From contig NZ_FZPD01000001.1 of NCBI RefSeq assembly GCF_900188325.1, positions 124,001 to 188,000 of the forward strand: a DNA stretch of 64,000 nucleotides, read 5' to 3'. The number at the start of each line of letters is the position of its first letter. The first letter of the stretch is position 1. This DNA is from Ekhidna lutea (GTDB lineage Bacteria; Bacteroidota; Bacteroidia; Cytophagales; Cyclobacteriaceae). A model generated the notes under the pieces. That model did not search any database and had not been told where the DNA came from. It was given only the letters and a program-made list of their open reading frames with translations. Below, in pieces: positions 24,156 to 31,839 of this stretch. The position numbers were made by a program, and so were the translations under genes.

Positions 24156-24590
24156 ATGAGAACAGCAACATCTATTTTACTTATCGCTTTTTGTTTCATT
24201 GCCTCAGCTCAGAAAAGTCCTGTCTACACTACCAATGATGGTGCCATCAAAGGGTATGACCCGGTTGCGTACTTCAAAAATGGAGAGCCGGTAAAAGGAA
24301 GTGAATCTTTTTCTTTTGAATGGACAGGTGTCGAATGGCGTTTTAGTTCACAGGAAAATCTGGAGGCATTTAAAGCTGAGCCGGAACAGTACGCGCCTCA
24401 ATTTGGTGGGTATTGTGCATATGCCGTTGGCAATGGCTATACATATGAGTCCAGTCCCATGGCCTGGCGTATTGTGGACGGAAAGCTCTACCTGAATTAC
24501 AGCAAGGGCATCCAGAAAAAATGGGAAGCAGATCGGGATGCTTTAATTAAAAAGGCAGAAGAGAATTGGCCGGGGGTTGTGGAAGAGTGA
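24156..24590 (+). CDS. Exported YHS-domain protein
   Basis: The 144-residue protein starts with a signal peptide (residues 1-18, ending ASAQ) and carries a YHS-type domain at about residues 28-120: 'IKGYDPVAYFKNGEPVKG', 'FEWTGVEWRFSSQENLEAF' and 'PQFGGYCAYAVGNGYTYES'. In this family the region is thought to bind metal or small ligands and is common in periplasmic proteins that follow stress genes. The single cysteine in the GGYCA motif is typical. The stop codon is 5 bases before a palindromic repeat. Confidence 0.9.
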   Translation: MRTATSILLIAFCFIASAQKSPVYTTNDGAIKGYDPVAYFKNGEPVKGSESFSFEWTGVEWRFSSQENLEAFKAEPEQYAPQFGGYCAYAVGNGYTYESSPMAWRIVDGKLYLNYSKGIQKKWEADRDALIKKAEENWPGVVEE

Positions 24591-24595
24591 TTTGA

Positions 24596-24688
24596 ATCCC
24601 CCTAGCCCCCTTTACTAAAGGGGGAATTCTTCAGAACTTAATCCCCCTTTGAAGGGGGGTGCGAAGGCTATGACGGCTGCAGGGGGAT
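24596..24688. repeat. CATCCCCC-type element (copy B, inverted core)
   Basis: ATCCCCCTAGCCCCCTTT at the left and AAGGGGGGTGCG...GCAGGGGGAT at the right are the outer arms. The core reads GGGGGAATTCTTCAGAACTT, the reverse complement of the core in copy A (23518-23630). The two copies bracket the 89-residue gene and the YHS gene. Confidence 0.8.
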
Positions 24689-24766
24689 GTTTTTATCTTC
24701 ACCCTAACATCACACAATCTGCAGAGGCAGACAGTTTCCATTAAGGCATCATTTGTAAATGAACCG

Positions 24767-24873
24767 TATTCCCTTGGGAGGATAGCAACAGCTATCCGAG
24801 TCATGGGAATCTCCTAGTTAAAGGTGTAGAGATTCCCAAGTCTCATTCGTGCCTCACTCGCAAGGGAATAGGG
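24767..24873. repeat. Palindromic element (copy 2, intact)
   Basis: TATTCCCTTGGGAGGATAGC is followed by a GATAGC/GCTATC hairpin, then GAGTCATGGGAATC, a short spacer, GAGATTCCCAAGTCTC and finally CGCAAGGGAATAGGG. Copy 1 is at 20097-20232; the two agree closely except for the 22-base insertion in copy 1 and the variable spacer. Confidence 0.8.
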
Positions 24874-24945
24874 TTTGTGAATGATCCTCATTTCTAACTT
24901 CTTCGTCGTTCGCAAGCCTGCAGTAGGCAAGGGAAAGGGAATGGC

Positions 24946-25659
24946 TTAGGCCTCCTCCATCGTCTTCTCCACCTGCGCTTTCATTTGCTCAAAGGTGGCA
25001 TAGCCATGCGCGATCATGAAAAGCTGGTCTTTGTGTAGTAAAACCATCGTCGGGTAGCCTTGCACGCCCCACTGACGGTTGAGAGAGAACTCTGCATTGG
25101 TTTCATAGCGAATCTCTTCGCTTTCGAATCGATCAGAGAATTTCTTAAAATCAACATCAAACTTCTCACAAATGCTTTGGTAGAATTCCAGTTGTCCCGG
25201 ATCCTCAGACTCCACATAAAACTTTCGCTGAATCTCCTCGAAGAATTCCATTTCTTTTTCCTGAACTAATGGTCTGGCTGCAACGACTGCCCTACATGCG
25301 GGCTCTGTATCGTAATTGAAATCATCGCGATCCATGAGTCTGTAGCCAAACGGCTGCCCGCTCATTTCAGTCACATGGCCCCAGTGTTCTTTCAGAAAAT
25401 CCTTCATTTTGTCATCCCACGCATCTCCGCCTCCCGGTCGCAGGCCACCAACCACTATTCTATATCCGACCTCCTTGTCGCGGTAATAATCTCTCAGTTT
25501 GATCAAATCCGGAGAAATACCCCAGCACCACGAGCACATGGGATCACCAATGTAGATGATCTCGGTTTTGTCTGTCAGTTTATCCTGACCGATGGATTGT
25601 AGGTCTTCGAAAGTAGAGGGTGTACAAATGCCGGTTTCCGGGTCACAGTATGGGTTCAT
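24946..25659 (-). CDS. DsbA-family thiol oxidoreductase (FrnE-like subgroup)
   Basis: The 237-residue thioredoxin-fold protein has the active-site motif 'MCSWCWGI' (Cys42 and Cys45), an inserted helical domain, and the cis-proline segment 'GVQGYPTMVLLHKDQ'. The FrnE-like subgroup has this CxxC followed by tryptophan-glycine. The N-terminus 'NPYCDPETGICTP' contributes two extra cysteines (5 and 12) seen in Bacteroidota homologues. There is no signal peptide, so the protein appears cytoplasmic; roles in thiol redox homeostasis or oxidative stress are the likely context. Monocistronic, divergent from the ECF sigma gene. Confidence 0.9.
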   Translation of the reverse strand: MNPYCDPETGICTPSTFEDLQSIGQDKLTDKTEIIYIGDPMCSWCWGISPDLIKLRDYYRDKEVGYRIVVGGLRPGGGDAWDDKMKDFLKEHWGHVTEMSGQPFGYRLMDRDDFNYDTEPACRAVVAARPLVQEKEMEFFEEIQRKFYVESEDPGQLEFYQSICEKFDVDFKKFSDRFESEEIRYETNAEFSLNRQWGVQGYPTMVLLHKDQLFMIAHGYATFEQMKAQVEKTMEEA

Positions 25660-25793
25660 GTGCTAATATTTGGTTTGTCAACAGCATCAGGGGCTATTGA
25701 GTTTCTTCAAATCACCTCATTTTAGCTGCTTATCAGTAGATTGATAAAAATTCATTGAACCTTTTTCGACTTCCACCGACTAAGGGTTAGCAA

Positions 25794-26360
25794 ATGAAAA
25801 CTTCGGATCAAATAATAGAGGAATGGTTGGTGATCAATTGCCAGGCCGGAGATCGCAAAGCATTTGAATTGTTGGTGAAACGCTGGAATCCAAAAATGCT
25901 GGCCCGGGTTTACTACACAACGAAAGATGCCTCCGCCTCCAAGGACATTGTTCAGGATGCCTGGATTACGATCATCAAAAAAATCAAGACTCTAAAAGAT
26001 CCCGCTGCTTTTCAAGGCTGGTCTTTACGAATTGCTACCCACATGGCCATCAACTGGATTAGATCCAATCAGGTCAACAGAAAAAGGGAAGACATTCGAA
26101 AGACCACACAAGCCGAGTTTGCTGAACATAGTCTACGCCCGGATGAAGGAACGCTGGACGCTCTCAAACGAGCAATTGACGAATTGCCCGATGAGCAAAA
26201 GACGGTGATCCAATTGTTCTACCAGGAAAACTTGTCCATAAACACTATCAGTGGCTTACTGGGTATTCCTGCCGGAACAACGAAATCACGACTCTTTCGC
26301 GGACGAGAATATTTAAAAGTAATGTTGGAAAATAAAATGTACCAGGATGAAAAAGAATGA
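25794..26360 (+). CDS. ECF-type RNA polymerase sigma factor
   Basis: The 188-residue protein has region 2 ('YYTTKDASASKDIVQDAWIT', 'WSLRIATHMAINWIRS') and region 4 ('LPDEQKTVIQLFYQENLS', 'ISGLLGIPAGTTKSRLFRG'). It recruits RNA polymerase to an alternative promoter set. Its stop overlaps the start of the next gene by 14 bases, so the two are translationally linked; the partner is membrane-bound, which suggests an anti-sigma-like control. It is distinct in sequence from the sigma factor at 14844-15404. Confidence 0.92.
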   Translation: MKTSDQIIEEWLVINCQAGDRKAFELLVKRWNPKMLARVYYTTKDASASKDIVQDAWITIIKKIKTLKDPAAFQGWSLRIATHMAINWIRSNQVNRKREDIRKTTQAEFAEHSLRPDEGTLDALKRAIDELPDEQKTVIQLFYQENLSINTISGLLGIPAGTTKSRLFRGREYLKVMLENKMYQDEKE

Positions 26361-26733
26361 TGAAATAGATCAGATGATCAAAGAAGCATTGTCTGAAGAT
26401 GAAAAAGAGTTGTTTAACACCTACGATGAACAAAGCATGTTTCAAATGCTGGGAGGACTATTTCAGGGGAAAATGAAATGGCTCAATGCCGGGATTCTGA
26501 TTGTTCAATTTGTGTTCTTCGGTCTGGCCGTTTACTGTGGTTACCGATTGTTAAGCACTTCAGACGTTTCGGAGATGATACCGTATGGAGTTGGGGTTAT
26601 GTTTCTACTCATGGCCATCGGCATGCTAAAACTTTTCCAATTCATGGAAATGCATAAGAATGCCACCATTCGCGAGATCAAGCGACTGGAACTTCAGGTT
26701 TCGGTGCTGGCCAAGTCTTTGAAGAAAGATTAA
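26347..26733 (+). CDS. Small membrane protein, DUF6768-like, partner of the ECF sigma factor
   Basis: The 128-residue protein has an N-terminal charged helix ('DEIDQMIKEALSEDEKELF'), two transmembrane helices (about residues 46-66 and 76-96) and a C-terminal coiled-coil stretch ('IREIKRLELQVSVLAKSL'). This order matches the Bacteroidota family I recall as DUF6768. The overlap with the sigma gene makes an anti-sigma role plausible. No zinc-finger anti-sigma domain is present, so the inference rests on gene order. Confidence 0.6.
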   Translation: MKKNDEIDQMIKEALSEDEKELFNTYDEQSMFQMLGGLFQGKMKWLNAGILIVQFVFFGLAVYCGYRLLSTSDVSEMIPYGVGVMFLLMAIGMLKLFQFMEMHKNATIREIKRLELQVSVLAKSLKKD

Positions 26734-26786
26734 AGCTACGAGAAAAGATTTTTGAGCAGGGGAAAGCACTAAATAACCCTTTTATT

Positions 26787-26852
26787 CCTGCCTTTGCCGG
26801 AGCTTCGTGCAGGCAGGCCCTAAAGGGATGTTCTTAGCTGCTCCCTTTAGGG
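26787..26852. repeat. Two adjoining small palindromes
   Basis: CCTGCCTTTGCCGG...GGCAGG (26787-26817) is a variant of the 22-base block inserted in the element at 20097. It abuts CCCTAAAGGGA...TCCCTTTAGGG (26818-26852). Either could end transcription from the sigma/DUF6768 unit on the plus strand or from the convergent gene. Confidence 0.55.
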
Positions 26853-26898
26853 TGGGGGGTAGTTTCGACTTTAAGAAAAATTTTTCTCGGAGTTTAGA

Positions 26899-27888
26899 TC
26901 AACGCTTCCGGGCAAAAGAGGTCACGATCCCGAATTTGATTCCGGAGATATTCGAGCCGTCAGCCTTATAAAACGGAATGGACACATTGGTGAACATTCT
27001 GAGGTTGACGGTTGAATTTCGGTTGATCAGGTAGCCTCCTCCAACATATGCCCCAATCCCTGTTTCAGTAACCGAATAATCTGTGTCGTACAAACGATCA
27101 CTGACATTGGTGTAGCCATATTCCATTCCTCCCTGAACATAAAATGTCATGCGCTTTCTCGTCAGAGGATACAAAACGCCCAGATTGATATTCCCTGTTT
27201 GCATGCGTCGATCCGGCGAATGATGGTTGATCGAAAGGTGCGAAGAAGGATACAGCTCAAAATCGAAATTGAAAAGTACGGTGGCTGCATCATAAGTGTA
27301 GGTAAGCCCAAAACCCGATAGTGTGCTTTCATTGGGAATGTGCTTGCCCCCTAACATCACTCCCACAAAATGATTGACTTTGATTTGCGCCAGCTCAACC
27401 CCTTGCTGGTCGTATTCAGTCACTTCATCAATTTCAATGTCCGTCTTCGCCGTTTTATTGGTGAAAAATGATCTCCCCAGCCTTGACAGCAGTAGATCCA
27501 GATCCTGCTCCACAGATCCCTTTGCCATGTCGTGCCACACCTGCATATGGTTGGCCGATTCATAGACGCCAAGCGAGATGATATAAACCCCTTGAAGAAA
27601 GTGAATCTCTCCCTTCATAACATATCGTGAGCCTTTGGTGACAGCAACCCTGGCCGATTCCGCCAGCGGTTCTCGCGCACTGTAGTTTTGATTGCCAATT
27701 TGTTCATTGAGCAGAATGGTGTAATCGTGGTTGTCTTCGATGTACGACTTAATCAGCTTGGAGGTAGAATACTGCAGACCTGCAGCAGAATCCATATTGA
27801 TCAATTCAAAGCCGGTAAAATAAACGACATTCTGAGCAGTTGCTAGTTTGAGCGTGAGCGAACCGAGTAGAAATAGAAAGGCCTTCAT
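26899..27888 (-). CDS. Hypothetical secreted protein with C-terminal beta-barrel-like region
   Basis: A signal peptide (residues 1-18, ending ATAQ) is followed by about 130 residues with the feel of a TolB-N or CsgG-type fold ('GSRYVMKGEIHFLQGVYII', 'VWHDMAKGSVEQDLDLLLS'). Residues about 170-329 alternate polar and hydrophobic residues ('NFDFELYPSSHLSINH', 'GAYVGGGYLINRNSTV', 'GIKFGIVTSFARKR') as in outer-membrane beta-barrels. The C-terminal end does not close with an aromatic residue. I do not recognise the family; a surface or outer-membrane role is inferred. Monocistronic. Confidence 0.5.
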   Translation of the reverse strand: MKAFLFLLGSLTLKLATAQNVVYFTGFELINMDSAAGLQYSTSKLIKSYIEDNHDYTILLNEQIGNQNYSAREPLAESARVAVTKGSRYVMKGEIHFLQGVYIISLGVYESANHMQVWHDMAKGSVEQDLDLLLSRLGRSFFTNKTAKTDIEIDEVTEYDQQGVELAQIKVNHFVGVMLGGKHIPNESTLSGFGLTYTYDAATVLFNFDFELYPSSHLSINHHSPDRRMQTGNINLGVLYPLTRKRMTFYVQGGMEYGYTNVSDRLYDTDYSVTETGIGAYVGGGYLINRNSTVNLRMFTNVSIPFYKADGSNISGIKFGIVTSFARKR

Positions 27889-28043
27889 TGGGTTGTGGTT
27901 TAGTTGTCTGGACTAAGTATTCTACAACCCGATATCCCCCTAAGCCTTTCAGCTAAATGTTGAAATAAAGTCCTGATCGTTAGGGGCTAAAGCAAATTTT
28001 ACTGACTAAGCGGATTTTTTTGGCGGATTGCTGATTTCCGTGT

Positions 28044-28916
28044 TTAGTCTAATCTTACTTCTACGGAGTAGATATCGGCGGGGATTCCATCTGATCCGAA
28101 TTTTGCGCGAGTGAAATACAATCTTCCTCCAGGTCCCGGTTTGGCACTGTATTCATACAGTTCGGTACTGAGTTCTTTCCCCAGACAGACGGGTGCTTGC
28201 CAGTCTCCATCCTCAAAGTAGCTGATATAAACATCTCCGGCACCCATTCCACCTTCACGGTCTGTAGGCGTAAATATCAAAAAGCGCTCATCAGGATCAA
28301 TGTAACAGTGTGAATCTGGCCCATCGGTATTTATATTGTCATTGAGCTTGTACGGTTGTTGATAGTCCTCATTCTCCCATTTACTCACATATATGTCTGT
28401 CTCAACCCCACGTTTGTACCTGACAAAATACAGACTACCACTTTTAGCCACATAAGGATGTCCTTCATTGAACTCATCAGAGTTGATTAAATCAGGCATT
28501 CGTTTGGCCTCACTCCATCCGTCCTCCGCTTTTGATGAATACCAGATGTCGCTATCATAATCAAACCCTCTATCACCAGGCCTATTCGAACCAAAGTAGA
28601 TCCTGTTTCCATCTGGAGAGAAGGAAGATCCTCTATCAAAAAAATCACCGGAGAAAGGGGCTAAAATAGGTTCTGACCATTTTTCATCTACCTTGTATGA
28701 AAAGTAGATTCTCCGATCAAAATGTGGCAAATCAGATCCGGAACGAGTGAACGTCAAAAGATTACCGTCCGGAGAAAAGGAAAGATATTCATCCCAGGTA
28801 GTTTCTAAAGAAACGATCCCAGGAAGGAAAATCTCAGCATTTCCCACTACCTCCTGACCTGGCGCTTTTAGTATAAAAGCCAGTAATATGAAGAATAGCT
28901 TAGATCGATTACTCAT
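28044..28916 (-). CDS. Exported PD40 (TolB-like) beta-propeller protein
   Basis: The start at 28916 ('MSNRSKLFFILLAFILKAPG') supplies a signal peptide and follows the upstream stop by one base; an in-frame ATG 30 bases earlier lies inside the upstream gene. The remaining 270 residues contain repeated PD40 blades, e.g. 'YLSFSPDGNLLTFTRSG', 'SSFSPDGNRIYFGSNRPG', 'HPYVAKSGSLYFVRYKRG', 'CYIDPDERFLIFTPTDREGG', about six in all. These propellers bind protein partners; no enzymatic residues are visible. It is coupled to the alpha/beta hydrolase gene upstream. Confidence 0.8.
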   Translation of the reverse strand: MSNRSKLFFILLAFILKAPGQEVVGNAEIFLPGIVSLETTWDEYLSFSPDGNLLTFTRSGSDLPHFDRRIYFSYKVDEKWSEPILAPFSGDFFDRGSSFSPDGNRIYFGSNRPGDRGFDYDSDIWYSSKAEDGWSEAKRMPDLINSDEFNEGHPYVAKSGSLYFVRYKRGVETDIYVSKWENEDYQQPYKLNDNINTDGPDSHCYIDPDERFLIFTPTDREGGMGAGDVYISYFEDGDWQAPVCLGKELSTELYEYSAKPGPGGRLYFTRAKFGSDGIPADIYSVEVRLD

Positions 28917-28917
28917 A

Positions 28918-30084
28918 TTATCGGTATTTAAATTCAGCAAGTTCATTTAATCTTTCTGTGTCAGTACCTTCTCCTTTGATGAAAGAATGGCCATTCTCAT
29001 CTTCGAAAAAGTAATAGTCAAAAAAGCTTTTAGTCAAGCCTATTGTACCTAATACAATGTCTTTTCCTTCTTCGGAACTCCTCCGTCTAACCACTCGCGA
29101 ATCATCAACTCCCATTACGTGAGCAAAAAGACCAAAATTTTGAAAATCAAAATGAGACGCGCTATGAAAGCCAACCTCATAAACGGGTGTTTCAAGTGAT
29201 TCGACTATAGTGAGGTCTTTGTCATGAGCTTTGGTGTATAAGTTTAATAAGGGTACTTTAAGTGTATTAGCGTTGATATTGAGAGAATCAATAAATTTTT
29301 GAGCACGTGGGTTATTTATGGTGCCATCCAGTGAGGCTACTGCTTTAACATCTGAATTTCTGCACGCCAGTAATGCTGCAACACCTCCTCCAAAACTGTG
29401 GCCAATAGCTCCTATCCGCTCTTTGTCAACATACTCCTTCTTTCTGTAAGTGTTTAATGCAAATAATGCATCCAAATACAAGCCTTCAAGTCCTTTGCTA
29501 TTGTAGTGCACAAATTTATTTTCAAGGCTATTTCCCAGGCATGGAATCACAACCACGATGTAACCATGGCTAGCGAGGTACTCCCAAAGCACTGAATTTT
29601 CCATCTGATGATCGTCTAATCCCAGATTATAAATCAGCAAAGGGAACGACCCTTCCATTATTGGGATTTCAGAATATGCCATAGTCTCCATTCTAAATAA
29701 TACTCGCATTAGAGAGTCGGAGCGGGGGCCGAACTGTCCCTGAAGATTTATGTCTCTCAATCCAAGTACTTCATTGTAAGTTGCGAATTGAGGATTAGAA
29801 GGATATAGACGTATTTGATCTTCGAAACTCATTCGTAAGCTTGAGGTTTGCTTCGTTCCCGGATAATACACTTTGACCCTGATGGGTCTTCCTTTCAATG
29901 CATGCGGTAATGAATCTGATGATGGGAACATTCGGGTTGTGTCAACCAAAAATTCTGCTTTGAACCCAACATCGTATTTACCAGGTATTAAATCCAACCA
30001 AAGAGGTGAGGTTGATTTTTGAGCACTTGACATTTGTGCAAATAGCATCCCCAGGATGCAAGTGAGTTTTATTAATTGTTTCAT
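28918..30084 (-). CDS. Exported alpha/beta hydrolase, PAF-acetylhydrolase-like
   Basis: A signal peptide (residues 1-21) precedes an alpha/beta hydrolase domain. The nucleophile elbow 'GAIGHSFGGGVAALLAC' carries the catalytic serine near residue 230, preceded by 'LLIYNLGLDDHQMENSVLWE' for the oxyanion region. The Asp and His of the triad are expected in the ASLDGT stretch and late in the chain ('HSASHFDFQNFGLFAH'). The arrangement resembles platelet-activating-factor acetylhydrolase. It may cleave esters or lipids in the periplasm. Overlaps nothing upstream; the PD40 gene starts one base after its stop. Confidence 0.75.
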   Translation of the reverse strand: MKQLIKLTCILGMLFAQMSSAQKSTSPLWLDLIPGKYDVGFKAEFLVDTTRMFPSSDSLPHALKGRPIRVKVYYPGTKQTSSLRMSFEDQIRLYPSNPQFATYNEVLGLRDINLQGQFGPRSDSLMRVLFRMETMAYSEIPIMEGSFPLLIYNLGLDDHQMENSVLWEYLASHGYIVVVIPCLGNSLENKFVHYNSKGLEGLYLDALFALNTYRKKEYVDKERIGAIGHSFGGGVAALLACRNSDVKAVASLDGTINNPRAQKFIDSLNINANTLKVPLLNLYTKAHDKDLTIVESLETPVYEVGFHSASHFDFQNFGLFAHVMGVDDSRVVRRRSSEEGKDIVLGTIGLTKSFFDYYFFEDENGHSFIKGEGTDTERLNELAEFKYR

Positions 30085-30205
30085 TAGTCTTACCAGCCAT
30101 TATTTAATCAGGCTTAATTTAGTCCTGGATAAAACTACCGCCGGGAAACACGGATTTAGTCACTCAAAAGCACACACAAGTCTCATTTTTAATTTTTGAG
30201 ACAAA

Positions 30206-31294
30206 TCAGGACTTATGGATATTGCTTCTATGATACTGATTAGGCGTGACACCTTCCAGCTGTTTAAAGACCCTGAAAAATGAAGCTTTGGAATTGAATC
30301 CCGCTTCCCGGGCTAAACTAAAAAGATCGTACTTCTGATTCTCCGCTTGAGAGACCATCCGTTTGAATGCATTCACACGAAAGGTGTTGATCATTTCATT
30401 AAAATTGGAATACCCATTCTCTGAAAGAAAGGCTTTGAGTGTGGCTCTTGGAATGTTGCTATCCTTGAGAAACATTTCCACATTCAAATTGGGATTGGTG
30501 TAAAAATCGGATGAATTTAAAAGGCGATGAATCTCTAAGAATTCTACATCATTATCCATTCGTTTTTCCTCAATAGCTGCTGAAATAAACAAACGCTTCA
30601 TCCATGAAACCTCAGTCAAAGAGTAAAAGATGAAGAACATGCAGGGAATCATGAATAGATACCTGAATGAAAACAAATAAGCTGGGAAGACATAGTTATA
30701 GTTTAAATCAGTAAGTGCTGGGAGCTGATAATGATAATTAAATGAAAGAGGAAGAAGAAATAATGTGCTGACTATTAAGTAGAGATACATTGAATAGTAA
30801 AAGCGTTTAAATCGCCCAACCAAACGTGATTTCAATTGTCTGTTCAAATCATATTTTATAATCTTTCCGCACTTCAAGTGATAAAAAATCATGATCGCAA
30901 TGAGGATCAATTCATGGTAAATAACCTCACTAAATGAATCGGATGGCCAGCCTAGAACAGCTATTCTTATCGGTCGAATTATAAGGTATGCGACTATTGG
31001 AACGAATAAGTGAATCAATAATTCCGTGTTCCTTTCTTTCGATAAGGAACGAAGGTAGACGTAAAGCATTGGCGGAAATAAGAACAAATGAGGCCCGCCA
31101 AAAATCATGGAGAACGTGGTTCCTTGTATAGGTTCCCAATAGGCAATCTTCACAATTGAGATGGCAAACAAAAAACAAATGATCCCAAGTATGCGATTTT
31201 GTAGCTTCTTCTGGTAAACGTTGATCAAACCCATTAAGCATACCTGAATCAATATGCAGAGATAGATTCCCGTATATAATTGTCCCGGATTCAT
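30206..31294 (-). CDS. Membrane-anchored AraC-family transcriptional regulator
   Basis: Seven or so hydrophobic segments over residues 5-240 ('YLCILIQVCLMGLINVYQ', 'AISIVKIAYWEPIQG', 'LFVPIVAYLIIRPIRI') are followed by an AraC/XylS helix-turn-helix domain at about residues 265-355 ('NMEMFLKD'-type first helix, 'YDLFSLAREAGFNSKASFFR' as the recognition part, and 'GVTPNQYHRSN'). It is a one-component regulator with its sensor in the membrane, a Bacteroidota-frequent design. It is divergent from a PadR gene across a 200-base AT-rich interval that carries both promoters. Confidence 0.88.
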   Translation of the reverse strand: MNPGQLYTGIYLCILIQVCLMGLINVYQKKLQNRILGIICFLFAISIVKIAYWEPIQGTTFSMIFGGPHLFLFPPMLYVYLRSLSKERNTELLIHLFVPIVAYLIIRPIRIAVLGWPSDSFSEVIYHELILIAIMIFYHLKCGKIIKYDLNRQLKSRLVGRFKRFYYSMYLYLIVSTLFLLPLSFNYHYQLPALTDLNYNYVFPAYLFSFRYLFMIPCMFFIFYSLTEVSWMKRLFISAAIEEKRMDNDVEFLEIHRLLNSSDFYTNPNLNVEMFLKDSNIPRATLKAFLSENGYSNFNEMINTFRVNAFKRMVSQAENQKYDLFSLAREAGFNSKASFFRVFKQLEGVTPNQYHRSNIHKS

Positions 31295-31494
31295 ATTCAG
31301 GTGCTTAAAATAAATTCTCTTTTGTTAACAATCTGCAATACAAATAACATTAAACCATGCTAAGCCTGACAAACAAATCCTTTTACAGTGGTGCAGTTAC
31401 CTACGTAATCTTACAATTAAATTTTTTCTGCATTTAAGAAACAAATAAGTTATAATTACGTCTTCATTTAAGAATCATATTAAATCAATCAAAT

Positions 31495-31815
31495 ATGAAA
31501 GGGACTAACCTTGGCGAATTTCAGGAAATCGTAATGCTTAGTATTCTCATTTTAGATGAGAACGCTTATGGAGTAACCATACAGGAGGAAATAGATCGAC
31601 GCATGGGGCGAAGCATCAGTAGAGGAGCCCTGCATACCGCCTTGACCCGACTGGAAGAAAAAGGCTTCATCTCATCAGACTATGGGGAGCCTACTTCTGA
31701 ACGTGGTGGACGTAGAAAGCGCTACTATGAAGTGACCAATAAAGGATTGGCCACTTTGCAGGAGGCCAAGGAACTGAGGGAAGGAATGTGGGATCTGATC
31801 CCAAAACTCACCTAA
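31495..31815 (+). CDS. PadR-family transcriptional regulator
   Basis: The 106-residue winged-helix protein shows the PadR hallmark order: 'LGEFQEIVMLSILILDENAY', 'EIDRRMGRSISRGALHTALT', 'LEEKGFISSDYGEP' and 'RGGRRKRYYEVTNKGLATLQ'. It is the usual partner of ADOP-type ABC permeases and likely represses the next gene. The 24-base gap to the permease gene makes them one operon. The promoter presumably lies in the AT-rich region before 31490. Confidence 0.93.
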   Translation: MKGTNLGEFQEIVMLSILILDENAYGVTIQEEIDRRMGRSISRGALHTALTRLEEKGFISSDYGEPTSERGGRRKRYYEVTNKGLATLQEAKELREGMWDLIPKLT

Positions 31816-31839
31816 TCAATCACTCAAAAAAGGACTACT

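Larger units (their letters stand above)
24591..24945. other. Intergenic region of about 355 bases built from repeats
   Basis: No gene is seen. It contains the CATCCCCC-type element copy B (24596-24688) and the GGAGGATAGC-type element copy 2 (24767-24873). Between 24900 and 24930 lies a small CTGC/GCAG palindrome (CAAGCCTGCAGTAGGCAAGG). The remainder is short spacer before the convergent DsbA-family gene. Confidence 0.6.
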
